Of a stretch of DNA of 64,000 bases, positions 19,101-27,149 are shown piece by piece (the first letter of the stretch is position 1; each line of letters opens with the position of its first letter). The position numbers and the translations under genes are program-made. Source of the DNA: JAVJRN01 sp040218415 (GTDB lineage: Bacteria > Bacteroidota > Bacteroidia > Cytophagales > Cyclobacteriaceae); NCBI GenBank assembly GCA_040218415.1, contig JAVJRN010000041.1:1-64000 (forward strand). Reading direction: 5' to 3'. Below the pieces are notes generated by a model that was not told where the DNA came from, did not search any database, and saw only the letters and a list, made by a program, of their open reading frames with translations.

Positions 19101-19201
19101 AGTGTAATAATTTCATTTTTTAAACTATCGATAGTTTCGATTTTCTGAGCGTCAACAGTAAATAATATGAATAAGGCAATGATAAAAACTAAATAACGCA
19201 T
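16175..19201 (-). CDS. Hybrid two-component regulator: TPR, histidine kinase, REC, AraC HTH
   Basis: The 1008-residue protein has a signal peptide (residues 1-19), periplasmic TPR repeats (about 40-400), a coiled coil and one membrane helix (445-466). HisKA follows with His502 in FFANISHDLRSPLTL, then HATPase_c (N box SNAIKFTPEN, G boxes SGEGIPEE and GVGIGLALV). The receiver has Asp813 in IITDLMMP, and an AraC-type helix-turn-helix (about 910-1005) ends the chain. A single protein thus senses, phosphorylates and binds DNA. TPR-type sensors usually monitor cell-envelope or peptide signals rather than glycans. No partner operon is adjacent; the target may be unlinked. It converges with VOC copy 2. 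Confidence 0.93.
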   Translation of the reverse strand: MRYLVFIIALFILFTVDAQKIETIDSLKNEIITLKLDTTTVRVLNKLASEYWYRNPDSTKYFAKKAIEYSVKIKDKKGYIGALRNYGSFYLLTTNYDSAEFYFNKGLEELKAFPDIPLQIATQSALGIIYSRRRNNAKALAMYEKSYKLADSVGQRGRAGIILNNIGGIYFRYNNYPKALEYYIKALESQKLTNDQQAISMCFANMGLVYSSIGDSLKAIQFYDSALQIKKEIGDFGGLANAYYNIGTIYGEGGQEDLPIALDLFRKSFKINKQLGDKMAYAYDHASIGIMLQKLKRLDSSLWYYNKALEIQTEIQDEFGVAITNYNIATLYDDMEDYVQARKYAQKVIDISDSIKYFEMIKDGALIMMEIEEGTGNKAKAYDYAKILISAQDSLYSEEKSREIGRLESQYELDKSLYENQLKESENQLLKKEADTKQQQLELQSIILVAVIVLLLVFVGFAILLRRRSLERQKLLDEIKSQAQKLKDLDQAKTRFFANISHDLRSPLTLILGALDKVSERDYDVLEPDSREMLELGMRNGKRLLYLADEIMDLTRLEEGKMSLKMEYVKIVPYLKLLTKMFSSAADIKSIVLKFEAEADEESTLQLDPHQFEKIIYNLLSNAIKFTPENGRVVVSIRTEYDKIIIEVADSGEGIPEESLGLVFDRYYQSSNSGFTSQTGVGIGLALVKELVELHQGSIEVRSNKEGAVFTISFPFKTHDWVSKAIIPDRSLDVITRNSLWMDLQEEHEKVQIASLTNVSPDAKTILIVEDHKELRFYLKSILSPNFKIFLAENGEKGLMLLQAEKIDLIITDLMMPYMDGFEFIDQLKKDKELKKIPVLVVSARTDQDEKVGLIKKGADAVISKPFDKEELYARISNILGREWDSKIKLTKLYEESAEEFEKSIMGKMERLIISRVSDPHLSVLDLADEMAASERKVYRMIKKLSGLTPYELIKEVRWQYLEGYLKNNKLKTAKEAALLVAMNNTTLFSKQYEKRFGKSIKQVLVEE

Positions 19202-19655
19202 AAGTCTATTCTCAATATTTTATAGAAAGTTAGTTAGTTTAAATAACTTTTGCAGGCGTGATAAGCGCAGATATCAGAGAGAATGGATCAGTAACTGACA
19301 AAAACACATAATCGATTTCAAAAAATGAACTGTTCGACTTCACTAGCCAGAATTGATGCTTCTCTCAGCATGGTAAAATGATCCTCTCGTGAATGAAGTA
19401 ACAAATACTTTTGAATAAGTGGATAATAAATAGTGATATCGAAAAGAGCAGAATTACAGTCTTAATTCAGTCCATATATCGCGGAAGGAAGTCCAGAAAA
19501 CGAGCCGGTAAATACGTGCCTTTTGTCCTTTGTTAGCAGAAAAACACTTTGGTTTTTTCAGATGGGATTTAATGAACTCTGAAAATCTGATTTCAATAAA
19601 TTAGGTTAATCAACTTTTAAGGTCGAAGGCTAAGTGAGCCTTGGCATATCAAGGG
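19202..19655. other. Intergenic, 454 bp, no gene recognised
   Basis: It holds the promoter of the hybrid regulator (minus strand, right part of the gene). ATAAGTGGATAATAAAT at 19415 weakly resembles the end of repeat R2, but the rest does not align. No terminator for the downstream small gene pair is obvious. Confidence 0.3.
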
Positions 19656-19952
19656 TTAATTTCTCAAAAATGACAACACGAATTTAATGCTTCCCAAGAA
19701 GGATATGTTTTGCAGTTTTCCTTTTTGAAGGCTTACTACCTTTTGGTCTTTAACAAAAATGTTAATTTGATTGGAGATTTTTTGGAAGAGGCGGTCGTTG
19801 ATACTTTTCGTTTTTCGCCAAAGGTGAAATAGCTTTTTTAAAACATTCCAATCGGACAGTTTTACCGTAAGATCACCTCTTTCGCTTGAAGAGAGGTAAA
19901 TTGAACCACTGTCCGATTGGATTTCAAGATCAGATGATATATCGATCATCAT
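19656..19952 (-). CDS. Small protein of unknown function, second gene of a pair
   Basis: A 98-residue protein with no signal peptide. It opens with a beta-rich segment (IDISSDLEIQSDSGSIYLSS) and continues with a basic helical middle (LKKLFHLWRKTKSINDRLFQ) and strands (INIFVKDQKVVSLQKGKLQN). Its start overlaps the stop of the upstream gene (ATGA), so translation is coupled. I believe similar pairs occur in other bacteria but cannot name the family. Confidence 0.55.
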   Translation of the reverse strand: MMIDISSDLEIQSDSGSIYLSSSERGDLTVKLSDWNVLKKLFHLWRKTKSINDRLFQKISNQINIFVKDQKVVSLQKGKLQNISFLGSIKFVLSFLRN

Positions 19953-20134
19953 CCAGATGTTCTAATATTCAATTTCCCATTTACTTTCCATTTTGCTGAT
20001 TCGTCAGATCCAGTTCCTTTTGGAACATTCACTTCGAAGTTGTCAAATTCGTAACTAATTGTAGCATCTCTGCCTGTTAGTTTGTCATAAAGTCCGATAG
20101 CCAAATCTGGCCAAGTTGTTGTTTCTTTTTCCAT
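19949..20134 (-). CDS. Small conserved-looking protein, first gene of a pair
   Basis: A 61-residue soluble protein beginning MEKETTTWPDLAIGLYDKLT and continuing with ISYEFDNFEVNVP and KWKVNGKLNIRTS. The WPxLAIGLYDKLTGR-type opening and alternating strands look like a conserved domain rather than a chance frame. Coupled by a 4-bp overlap to the 98-residue partner, which suggests a two-subunit product. No function can be assigned. Confidence 0.6.
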   Translation of the reverse strand: MEKETTTWPDLAIGLYDKLTGRDATISYEFDNFEVNVPKGTGSDESAKWKVNGKLNIRTSG

Positions 20135-20200
20135 AATTTTTTCTTTTCTTAACAGGACGAAAAAGAATATTGTTTGATTTTTCTGTAAATCAACGAGGAT

Positions 20201-20243
20201 TTAGCGGTTGATTGTGGTTGGCCAAATCAGCAATCAACGCTAA
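20201..20243. promoter_or_regulatory. Long hairpin upstream of the small gene pair
   Basis: TTAGCGGTTGATTG (20201-20214) pairs with CAATCAACGCTAA (20231-20243) with one bulged G, and the loop contains the palindrome TTGGCCAA. It lacks a T run, so it is not a plain terminator; it may be a 5'-leader structure or an operator for the genes below 20134. Confidence 0.4.
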
Positions 20244-20397
20244 GCAATCCAACATTTTTCAGACATTAAGCAATAAAGTTCGCGCTGGATTTTAGAGAAA
20301 AAACTGGTAAAAAAATCTGAGACAGTGTCCATATTTTAATGAAATAAAGACATCCAAAGGCTGATCTTTTAAAGTCAGAAAGATAAGTAAACTAGAC

Positions 20398-21045
20398 CTA
20401 AGCCTGAACCGTGATTGGCACCATGCTCGTCTTCTTTTTAAAAACAATAATGCTGACCCAAATCACCCACCAAGCGTCAAATACAAAGGTGATTTTTTGT
20501 AAAAATGGAAGATAATAATAACCCCACTTCGTCTCGAAAATAACAAACACCACAATACTCAAAGCGAAACAGGCATAGGCCAAATTTTTCAAGGATCCAT
20601 TTGGGTATTTCTTCATTTCCACAAAAAAGGGAATCAAAGCTATGGTACCAAAAACTCCTGTTGCGGTAACAATATGATCGTGTAGCGAGGTATACATAAA
20701 TACAAAAACGACCATCGTAAACATCCCTACATAGCGTATCAACTTGGTGTTTTTATTGTCCCAATCGAAAATTTGCGGTAATAAATAGAAAAAGGTGATC
20801 ATGGTTGCACTCAGTATCAAATGCGAAATAGTGGCCAATGGCCTTGCGGGATTATACTGTCCTCCATGAGTAATTGGGTTCATGACATCACAAAGAAAGT
20901 TATTGAAAAAGCTATAACCTTTGGCTAAAGGCACATTTTCAGAACCTCCAGGATAATCCATCGCAGCAAGCGTGAATACGACGAGGTACAATCCCATACC
21001 GAGGATGGGGAAAAATGGATAATATTTTCGGATAAACTGATTCAC
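20398..21045 (-). CDS. DUF998-like membrane protein
   Basis: A 215-residue protein with about six hydrophobic helices. It opens FFPILGMGLYLVVFTLAAMDYPGG-like, with a loop (CDVMNPITHGGQYNPARPLA) and helices such as FTMVVFVFMYTSLHDHIVTA. The layout fits DUF998-type integral membrane proteins, whose function is unknown. It lies 135 bp after the ECF sigma gene on the same strand and may belong to its regulon or transcript. Confidence 0.6.
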   Translation of the reverse strand: MNQFIRKYYPFFPILGMGLYLVVFTLAAMDYPGGSENVPLAKGYSFFNNFLCDVMNPITHGGQYNPARPLATISHLILSATMITFFYLLPQIFDWDNKNTKLIRYVGMFTMVVFVFMYTSLHDHIVTATGVFGTIALIPFFVEMKKYPNGSLKNLAYACFALSIVVFVIFETKWGYYYLPFLQKITFVFDAWWVIWVSIIVFKKKTSMVPITVQA

Positions 21046-21180
21046 AAATGTTTAAAACTCAATGCTAGTCATTTGGTTTGAAAAATGCACAGAAGAAATG
21101 GTGATCTCAGAATCAAAGGGAATATTTCACCTGTTTAGATCATGGCAATGACGCTAGTTGCTACTGGTCAAAAATCATAA

Positions 21181-21738
21181 TTAATCATCCGGCAAAAGCG
21201 TTCTTATTTTATCTCTGGCTCTTTTTAATCGCATTTTCACTGCGCCTTGAGAGATGTTTAATGTCCGCTCAATATCCTGAATGGTGTGTTTTTCCTTATA
21301 CTTTAGCATCAATATCAACCGGTCTTCCGGCGACAAAGAATCTAGCAATTGCTCCATAAGTTCGATGGACAGTTCTCTTTCCATATCAACGGCCACATCT
21401 GCAATATCTTGAATCTGATCCGCCAGTTTTTTACCCAAAACAGCGACAGGATTTTTCTTTGATCGGCGCAGAAGATCTATGCCTGCATTGTGTATTACAG
21501 AAAATAACCATGTCTTAAACTTCGCCTCCTGCTTGAAGCTCTTCGATTGAGTGAAAATTTTTATAAATATCTCCTGGCATAGATCTTCCGCTTCGTCTTC
21601 ACTTTTGGTGTACTTCCTACAGTGCTTCAAAATGTAGGTCTCGTAGCGCCGTGCAAGCTCCTGAAAACAGGCGTGGTTACCTTCATTTATCAATTCCATG
21701 AGCGCTTCATCATTGAATTTTTTAAAGGTTGTTTCCAT
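21181..21738 (-). CDS. ECF RNA polymerase sigma factor
   Basis: I choose ATG 21738 (METTFKKFNDEALMELINEG) over 21789, because the sigma domain begins there and the longer N-terminus has no family support. Region 2 is CFQELARRYETYILKHCRKY through EDEAEDLCQEIFIKIF; region 4 is LSPEDRLILMLKYKEKHTIQ through LNISQGAVKMRLKRARDKIR. No anti-sigma gene is adjacent. It diverges from the amidoligase operon with 72 bp between starts, so the two may share control. Confidence 0.92.
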   Translation of the reverse strand: METTFKKFNDEALMELINEGNHACFQELARRYETYILKHCRKYTKSEDEAEDLCQEIFIKIFTQSKSFKQEAKFKTWLFSVIHNAGIDLLRRSKKNPVAVLGKKLADQIQDIADVAVDMERELSIELMEQLLDSLSPEDRLILMLKYKEKHTIQDIERTLNISQGAVKMRLKRARDKIRTLLPDD

Positions 21739-21810
21739 GAAAATATTTTTGATAGAAAGGTGTGACTTTTTTAAGCAGTGAACGTCCAATGGTGAAACTA
21801 GTAAGAAAAA

Positions 21811-22524
21811 TTGGAGTCTGTAAAAGATAAAGTCATCAAAATATTACCACAACCTACCGATGTAAGTTGCGGCCCCACTTGCCTTCAGGCAGTTTATGAT
21901 TTTTATGATCATGAAATCACCTTGGAGCGCGTCATAAAAGAAGTAAAACAACTCAAAGATGGCGGCACGCTAGCCGTAATGCTAGCCAACCATGCATTGA
22001 AGTCTGGGTTCAAAACCACCATTTATACGCTTAATATTCAAGTTTTTGATCCGACATGGTTTGATGGAGTAGTAAATATCTCCGAAAAGCTGTCCGAACA
22101 ACTTTTTTACAAGGGTACAAGAAGATTGCAACAGGCCACCAATGCTTACCTCAATTACCTGTCAAATAATGGCGAACTTAAATTTGAAGATTTAAGCCCG
22201 CAGTTTTTGATTAATATTTTGAAAAAAGGCCAGCCAATACTTACTGGCTTGAGCGCCACTTACCTATATAATAGTGCGCGTGAAATACCAGAATACAATG
22301 TATATCACGACACCAAAGGCGAGGCTGCTGGCCATTTTGTCGTTCTTTGCGGTTATGATGAAAAGACCAAGCGCATAAAAATCGCCGATCCGCTCAACCC
22401 AAATCCAATAAAAGACCGAATTCAATATTATAATATCGACATTCAAAGAGTGGTCAACGCCATCTTGTTGGGGATACTCACTTATGACGCCAACCTTTTG
22501 ATAATACAACCCAAAAATCCATGA
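21811..22524 (+). CDS. C39/papain-like cysteine peptidase-fold protein
   Basis: A 237-residue protein starting at TTG 21811 (no ATG fits). The catalytic pattern of C39 peptidases is visible: Gln and Cys in LPQPTDVSCGPTCLQAVYDF, His in AAGHFVVLCGYD and Asp in IKIADPLNPNP. There is no signal peptide and no ABC domain, so it is a free cytosolic enzyme rather than a bacteriocin exporter. It is the first gene of a four-gene operon and its TGA overlaps the next ATG by 4 bp. It might trim or release the product made by the two ligases downstream, or act as an acyltransferase. Confidence 0.82.
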   Translation: MESVKDKVIKILPQPTDVSCGPTCLQAVYDFYDHEITLERVIKEVKQLKDGGTLAVMLANHALKSGFKTTIYTLNIQVFDPTWFDGVVNISEKLSEQLFYKGTRRLQQATNAYLNYLSNNGELKFEDLSPQFLINILKKGQPILTGLSATYLYNSAREIPEYNVYHDTKGEAAGHFVVLCGYDEKTKRIKIADPLNPNPIKDRIQYYNIDIQRVVNAILLGILTYDANLLIIQPKNP

Positions 22525-23981
22525 TAAAGCTAATTGTAGTAGAGCAACCCAATCAATGGGAGTTTGCCGTACCCGATACTAAGGTCATAACGCCAGAGGA
22601 ATATATCGGATCTGAAGTATACGCTAAAATCAAGCGTGTACGTGTGATCAACCTGTGCCAGAGCTACGCCTATCAAAGCACTGGATATTACATTTCATTA
22701 CTTGCGCAAGCCAGAGACCACAAGGTGATTCCTGCTACGAGTACCATGATGGATCTGAAAATCCCCAACATGATGCGAGAGGATATTCAGGATTTTAATA
22801 GCATCATACAAGAGGTGCTGGATAAGTATACCCATGAGGAAAAATGCGAATTCGATATTTACTTTGGCATGACCAATAATGTGGTCTTGAATAAAATAGG
22901 CTCTTTGATATTCAACCTTTTTCAAATCCCCGTGCAACATGCCGTGTTTAAGAAAAAGGAAAAGTGGGAATTGTCTTCTTTGAAGCCACTCTCCACAAAA
23001 GATCTTTCCAAAAAGCAAAAAGTCGATCTTTCTGGCGCCATTTCCTTGCTTTTAACAGGCAAAAATGTGGTGCGAAAGTCTTTCGAAAGGAAAAAATATG
23101 ACTTGGCTATTTTGGTAGCGCCCAATGATGTGACGGCTCCTTCTGATGCGAAAGCGCTACAAAAATTCGTGAAAGCTGCTGACAAAATAGGTTTTAATAC
23201 AGAGTTCATCACGCGTTCTGACTATGGTAAATTGACGCATTTTGACGCGCTTTTTATCAGGGAAACCACCAATGTAAACCACCATACGTTTCGCTTCGCA
23301 CGTAAAGCCGAATATGAAGGCATTGTGGTTATCGACGACACCAACTCTATTTTGAAGTGCACCAATAAAGTGTATCTCAATGAGCTTTTGCAAGCCAATA
23401 AAATACCTACACCAAAGTCCATCATCGTCCAAAAGAAAAATGCCTTGGAGACTTTGAAAGATATGCCTTTTCCTTTTGTGCTTAAACAACCCGATGGCGC
23501 ATTTTCTAAAGGCGTGAAAAAGGTCAAAAATCAGGATGAACTCGTAGAAAATCTCAACGCATTTTTCCTTCAAACCGAAATGCTACTTGCGCAAGAATTC
23601 ATGCCGACAGACTTTGATTGGCGTGTGGGTGTGCTGGATGGACAACCAATATACGTCTGTAAATACTTTATGGCGCGAAACCATTGGCAAATCGTAGACT
23701 GGAAATCCGACAAAGTAACACGACTCGGCAACCATGAAACCATCGCCATAAAAGATGCGCCAAAAAATCTATTGAACATTGCCTTGAAATCGACCGGACT
23801 CATTGGTCAAGGACTCTATGGAGTGGATATCAAGGAAATCAACGGACAATTTTATGTGATTGAAGTCAATGATAACCCAAGTATCGATTCGGGAATAGAG
23901 GATCAAGTAGAGAAAAATGCGCTCTATGAGAATATAATGAAATATTTGATGCGTAAAGTGATTAATAGCGATGGCAAATAA
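22521..23981 (+). CDS. RimK-like ATP-grasp ligase with RLAN N-terminal domain
   Basis: A 486-residue protein. The N-terminal ~200 residues (VRVINLCQSYAYQSTGYYIS) match the domain found before certain RimK-like ligases. The ATP-grasp domain spans about 275-470. The nucleotide lysine is in PFVLKQPDGAFSKGVKK, then come LLAQEFMPTDFDWRVGVLDG and the metal-binding Glu/Asn in YVIEVNDNPSID. RimK relatives attach amino acids, often glutamate, to carboxylates of proteins, peptides or cofactors. With a second amidoligase (GCS2) next door, a two-step synthesis is likely; substrates are unknown. Confidence 0.9.
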   Translation: MIKLIVVEQPNQWEFAVPDTKVITPEEYIGSEVYAKIKRVRVINLCQSYAYQSTGYYISLLAQARDHKVIPATSTMMDLKIPNMMREDIQDFNSIIQEVLDKYTHEEKCEFDIYFGMTNNVVLNKIGSLIFNLFQIPVQHAVFKKKEKWELSSLKPLSTKDLSKKQKVDLSGAISLLLTGKNVVRKSFERKKYDLAILVAPNDVTAPSDAKALQKFVKAADKIGFNTEFITRSDYGKLTHFDALFIRETTNVNHHTFRFARKAEYEGIVVIDDTNSILKCTNKVYLNELLQANKIPTPKSIIVQKKNALETLKDMPFPFVLKQPDGAFSKGVKKVKNQDELVENLNAFFLQTEMLLAQEFMPTDFDWRVGVLDGQPIYVCKYFMARNHWQIVDWKSDKVTRLGNHETIAIKDAPKNLLNIALKSTGLIGQGLYGVDIKEINGQFYVIEVNDNPSIDSGIEDQVEKNALYENIMKYLMRKVINSDGK

Positions 23982-25215
23982 GAAAAAATTACATCTGTTC
24001 CAAGCTTACGGCATAGAGCTGGAATACATGATTGTAGACAAGGACACCCTTGACATCAAACCCATAGCCGACGAGCTGATGAAGCTGGTTGCTGGCGACT
24101 ATGTTGAAGATTATGACAATGGCATCATCACTTGGTCCAATGAGTTGGCCTTGCACGTCATTGAGTTGAAGTGCACCGAACCTACTGAGGATCTGGCTTT
24201 GCTGAGTAAAGAGTTTGCCAAAAACGTGCAAGAAATCAACAAGCACCTTGAAGCATTCAATGCCCAACTTCTTGGTACTGGCGCTCACCCATGGATGACT
24301 CCTGCAAAGGAGGCTAAACTTTGGCCTCACAGCAACAACACCATTTATCAGAAATACAATGAGATGTTTGATTGCAAAGGTCACGGCTGGAGCAACTTAC
24401 AAAGCATGCACATCAACTTTCCGTTTTACGACGATGAGGAGTTTGCCGCGCTGCACGCAGCTATCCGAGTGATCATGCCGATTATTCCTGCTTTGAGTGC
24501 AAGTACGCCGATCTTAGATTTAAAAAAATCAACCGCACTTGATCAGCGATTGCTTTATTATGAGTCGAACCAGAAGAAGATCCCGAGCATCACTGGGAGG
24601 GTAATTCCTGAGCGAGCTTTCTCCAAAAGACAATACAAAAAGTTGATTTACGATCCGATTGCGGAAGCTATTGCGCCATTCGATCCCGATCATATTTTAG
24701 ATCCTGTATGGGTCAACTCCAGAGGCGCCATTGCCAGATTTGATCGCGGATCTATTGAAATTAGAATTATTGACCTTCAGGAATGCCCGAAAGTTGACCT
24801 GGCGATTGCCTGGTTGGTGATCTCGGCAGTCAAACTTCTGGTCAATGAGCGCTTGTCCACCACGCATGAGCAGCAAGAACTGTCAACCAATAATTTAAAA
24901 AAGATACTTGATGGCGTAATTTTTAAAACAGGCCAAAGTATGATTGTAGATCAAGCCTTTTTGCAAGTACTGGGAATCACTGCGGAGAAAATAAGCGCAA
25001 AGGATATTTGGTTTCATTTACTTGGTAAAATCACTATACAGCCAAAAAGTAATGCCCATGAATGGCAAGAAGTGATCGAAAAACTTCTCACCCATGGCTC
25101 TTTGTCCAATAGAATACTCCAAGTGCTGGGTTCTGATTTTGACAAGCAAAAAGCGCTTGACTTGTACCAAGATTTCGCACAATGTCTTTCGAATGATTCT
25201 CCGTATTTTAAATGA
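23971..25215 (+). CDS. GCS2-family carboxylate-amine ligase (glutamate-cysteine-ligase-like)
   Basis: A 414-residue protein of the GCS2 family. It opens with AYGIELEYMIVDKDTLDIKP, holding the metal-binding E-x-E type motif, and continues with LLGTGAHPWMTP, NLQSMHINFPF and SIEIRIIDLQECP. True glutathione synthesis usually pairs this fold with GshB; here the partner is a RimK-like ligase, so another gamma-glutamyl or peptide amide is more likely. It overlaps the upstream gene by 11 bp and the next by 4 bp, so all four genes are translationally coupled. Confidence 0.88.
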   Translation: MANKKKLHLFQAYGIELEYMIVDKDTLDIKPIADELMKLVAGDYVEDYDNGIITWSNELALHVIELKCTEPTEDLALLSKEFAKNVQEINKHLEAFNAQLLGTGAHPWMTPAKEAKLWPHSNNTIYQKYNEMFDCKGHGWSNLQSMHINFPFYDDEEFAALHAAIRVIMPIIPALSASTPILDLKKSTALDQRLLYYESNQKKIPSITGRVIPERAFSKRQYKKLIYDPIAEAIAPFDPDHILDPVWVNSRGAIARFDRGSIEIRIIDLQECPKVDLAIAWLVISAVKLLVNERLSTTHEQQELSTNNLKKILDGVIFKTGQSMIVDQAFLQVLGITAEKISAKDIWFHLLGKITIQPKSNAHEWQEVIEKLLTHGSLSNRILQVLGSDFDKQKALDLYQDFAQCLSNDSPYFK

Positions 25216-25904
25216 AAAAGAGGCAACTCATCTTAACCTGTGAACATGCCGGAAACCAAGTTCCAGAGGCTTATCAATATCTTTTTGAGAATAAGGAAAA
25301 ATTATTGAAGAGCCATAGAGGCTGGGATCCGGGCGCGGTGCAAGTGGCTGATTTTTTACACCACGAGTTGCAGTGCCCATTGTTTAAAAATTATACTACA
25401 AGGCTATTGGTCGAATGCAACAGATCAGTGGGTAATGAAGCGTTATTTTCAGAAATCAGCAACGTCCTAAAACCTTCTATTAAAAAATATTTACTTGAAA
25501 AATTCTATTATAGTTATCGGAACCAAGTGGCGCAGACCATTGCCGAGGCTATAAAAACCGGACCGATACTTCATGTATCTGTTCATACTTTTACGCCAAT
25601 ATTTAATGGAATCGAACGTAAGCTCGATGTTGGAATATTATATGATGATGCTCGCCAAAACGAAGTTCAATTTTGTGAAAAGTGGCGGGACCATTTCGAA
25701 CAGTCACTCCAACACAGAACAGTCGCCTTAAACCTTCCTTACAATGGCGCAGATGACGGATTTACCACCTACTTGCGTACACTGTATGACGACACGCAGT
25801 ATCTCGGCATTGAAATAGAAATAAATCAGAAGTACGCCAGGCGCCCCGAGATGGAGGAGATACAATCAGCAATGAAGGATTTTTTGAAAACCGTCATTGT
25901 TTGA
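25212..25904 (+). CDS. N-formylglutamate amidohydrolase-like enzyme
   Basis: A 230-residue member of the FGase family. Motifs are LTCEHAGNQVPEAYQ, HRGWDPGAVQVADFL, LLVECNRS and HVSVHTFTP, with the metal-site Glu and His residues expected in this fold. Family members hydrolyse N-acyl or formyl glutamate. In histidine catabolism they sit with hut genes; none is here. Placed last in an amidoligase operon, it more plausibly cleaves or edits an amide made by the two ligases. Confidence 0.85.
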   Translation: MKKRQLILTCEHAGNQVPEAYQYLFENKEKLLKSHRGWDPGAVQVADFLHHELQCPLFKNYTTRLLVECNRSVGNEALFSEISNVLKPSIKKYLLEKFYYSYRNQVAQTIAEAIKTGPILHVSVHTFTPIFNGIERKLDVGILYDDARQNEVQFCEKWRDHFEQSLQHRTVALNLPYNGADDGFTTYLRTLYDDTQYLGIEIEINQKYARRPEMEEIQSAMKDFLKTVIV

Positions 25905-25941
25905 AATAAAAACAAGCGACACAAATACTGGCCTTTTAAGA

Positions 25942-26478
25942 CTATTTATCATTTAAATATTTGTGCAGCATGACCAATACTTCCTTTGGATCACTTGGGA
26001 CATTATTCTGGCCATGATTCACGAAGTAAAAGTCTCGAAGAGCTCTGAAAAGTATCCATTCAGATGCTGATTCCTCTTTGACTTTACTAAAGACAGACCA
26101 GAGCTCAAACGTCTTTTGCTCGGTAAATTTTCGAGCATCATCCGAGCATTTTTTATAGCGTGAAATTCCTTGATTAATCATCAATTGGCGCTGAAAAGCC
26201 AAGGCGTCTTGATGGTTGTACACCTCTGGTGTAAAGAGTTCTTCAAACTTTTCATAGTCCTTAATAATATCCCCAAAATTTCGATATCGCTCGATATGGT
26301 GAGCCAAAAGTGTCGATTCAAAAAGCTCCATATCTCCGAAATAATGGTAAAAACTAGAACGCCTTAGCCCCACAATATTGGATAACTTTTCTACGTTCAA
26401 TGCCTCTGCACCAATCTCGCCAAAGAGATGATAACCAGCCGTGATCCACCGATCACGGTTATCTGAAGTTTTTGTCAT
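25942..26478 (-). CDS. TetR/AcrR-family regulator
   Basis: A 178-residue protein. The N-terminal helix-turn-helix is clear: RWITAGYHLFGEIGAEALNV through KLSNIVGLRRSSFYHYFGDM. The C-terminal ligand domain is not conserved enough to predict an inducer. It faces the YiaA-like gene with 114 bp between starts and may regulate it. It converges on the amidoligase operon. Confidence 0.9.
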   Translation of the reverse strand: MTKTSDNRDRWITAGYHLFGEIGAEALNVEKLSNIVGLRRSSFYHYFGDMELFESTLLAHHIERYRNFGDIIKDYEKFEELFTPEVYNHQDALAFQRQLMINQGISRYKKCSDDARKFTEQKTFELWSVFSKVKEESASEWILFRALRDFYFVNHGQNNVPSDPKEVLVMLHKYLNDK

Positions 26479-26591
26479 TACGGTTTCTATAAGATGTTGT
26501 TCTGTACATACCTGTACAGTTAATGTGGGTAATTCCTTGTGAGCTTTGGGTCAAGATTTAAGCTAGATTACTTACCAAAACTATATAAATT

Positions 26592-26999
26592 ATGATTCAA
26601 AAAACCTCAAATGCTTTTATTGCTGCCTCATGGGTGGCACTTTTAACAGGCTTGATTGGGTACCTCGTAGGTTTGTGGAGAGCAGAAATGATGCTCAACG
26701 AGAAGGGTTACTATTTTACGGTGATCATGTTCGGGTTATTTGCCGTCATATCTTTACAAAAAAGCGTCAGAGATCGACTCGAAGGTCTGCCAGTGACGGA
26801 TATTTATTACGGACTTTCGTGGTTTGCAACTTTGTTGGCAATTAGCCTACTAATCATCGGCTTATGGAATGCCTCCCTACTGCCAAGCGAAAAAGGATTT
26901 TATGCCTTCTCATTTCTGCTTTCACTTTTTGGCGCCATTGCTGTACAGAAAAACACCCGGGACAACTTAGCGTACAAAACGGACGATAATCCTGCCTAG
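26592..26999 (+). CDS. yiaA: YiaA/YiaB-family inner-membrane protein
   Basis: A 135-residue protein with four membrane helices in two similar halves. The family's repeated pattern is seen twice: LIGYLVGLWRAEMMLNEKGY and LLIIGLWNASLLPSEKGFYA. Each is followed by a helix and a short basic tail (LQKSVRDRLEG, VQKNTRDN). The function of YiaA is unknown. It is divergent from the TetR gene. Confidence 0.85.
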   Translation: MIQKTSNAFIAASWVALLTGLIGYLVGLWRAEMMLNEKGYYFTVIMFGLFAVISLQKSVRDRLEGLPVTDIYYGLSWFATLLAISLLIIGLWNASLLPSEKGFYAFSFLLSLFGAIAVQKNTRDNLAYKTDDNPA

Positions 27000-27080
27000 C
27001 TGATTCGGGTTACTCATAGGTCCTTGAAAAAGAAGTGCATACGAATGACTCCTTTTTTAAAAGTGAAATGAAGACTAGCA

Positions 27081-27108
27081 GGCCAATCTGTATAAATCCA
27101 GATTGGCC
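27081..27108. terminator. Hairpin between convergent genes
   Basis: GGCCAATCTG (27081-27090) and CAGATTGGCC (27099-27108) form a perfect 10-bp stem with an 8-nt loop between the YiaA-like gene (+) and the GH130-like gene (-). T-rich tails are weak on both sides. Confidence 0.6.
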
Positions 27109-27149
27109 TTAAACTTTGCTAAATCAATCTGATGAAAGTGATTTAGACG

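Noticed and set aside
19360..19440. Third copy of the R1/R2 repeat
   Set aside because: Only about 17 bp (AATAAGTGGATAATAAAT) resemble the end of R2; the remaining ~160 bp and the conserved stem are missing.
21811..22524. C39-like protein as a bacteriocin-processing exporter
   Set aside because: There is no ABC ATPase or membrane domain and no peptide precursor gene nearby; it is a free cytosolic protein in an amidoligase operon.
23971..25215. GCS2 gene as gshA for glutathione synthesis
   Set aside because: The partner ligase is RimK-like rather than GshB, and the FGase-like and peptidase genes do not belong to glutathione synthesis.
25212..25904. FGase-like gene as hutG of histidine breakdown
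   Set aside because: No other hut genes are present and the operon context is amide formation.
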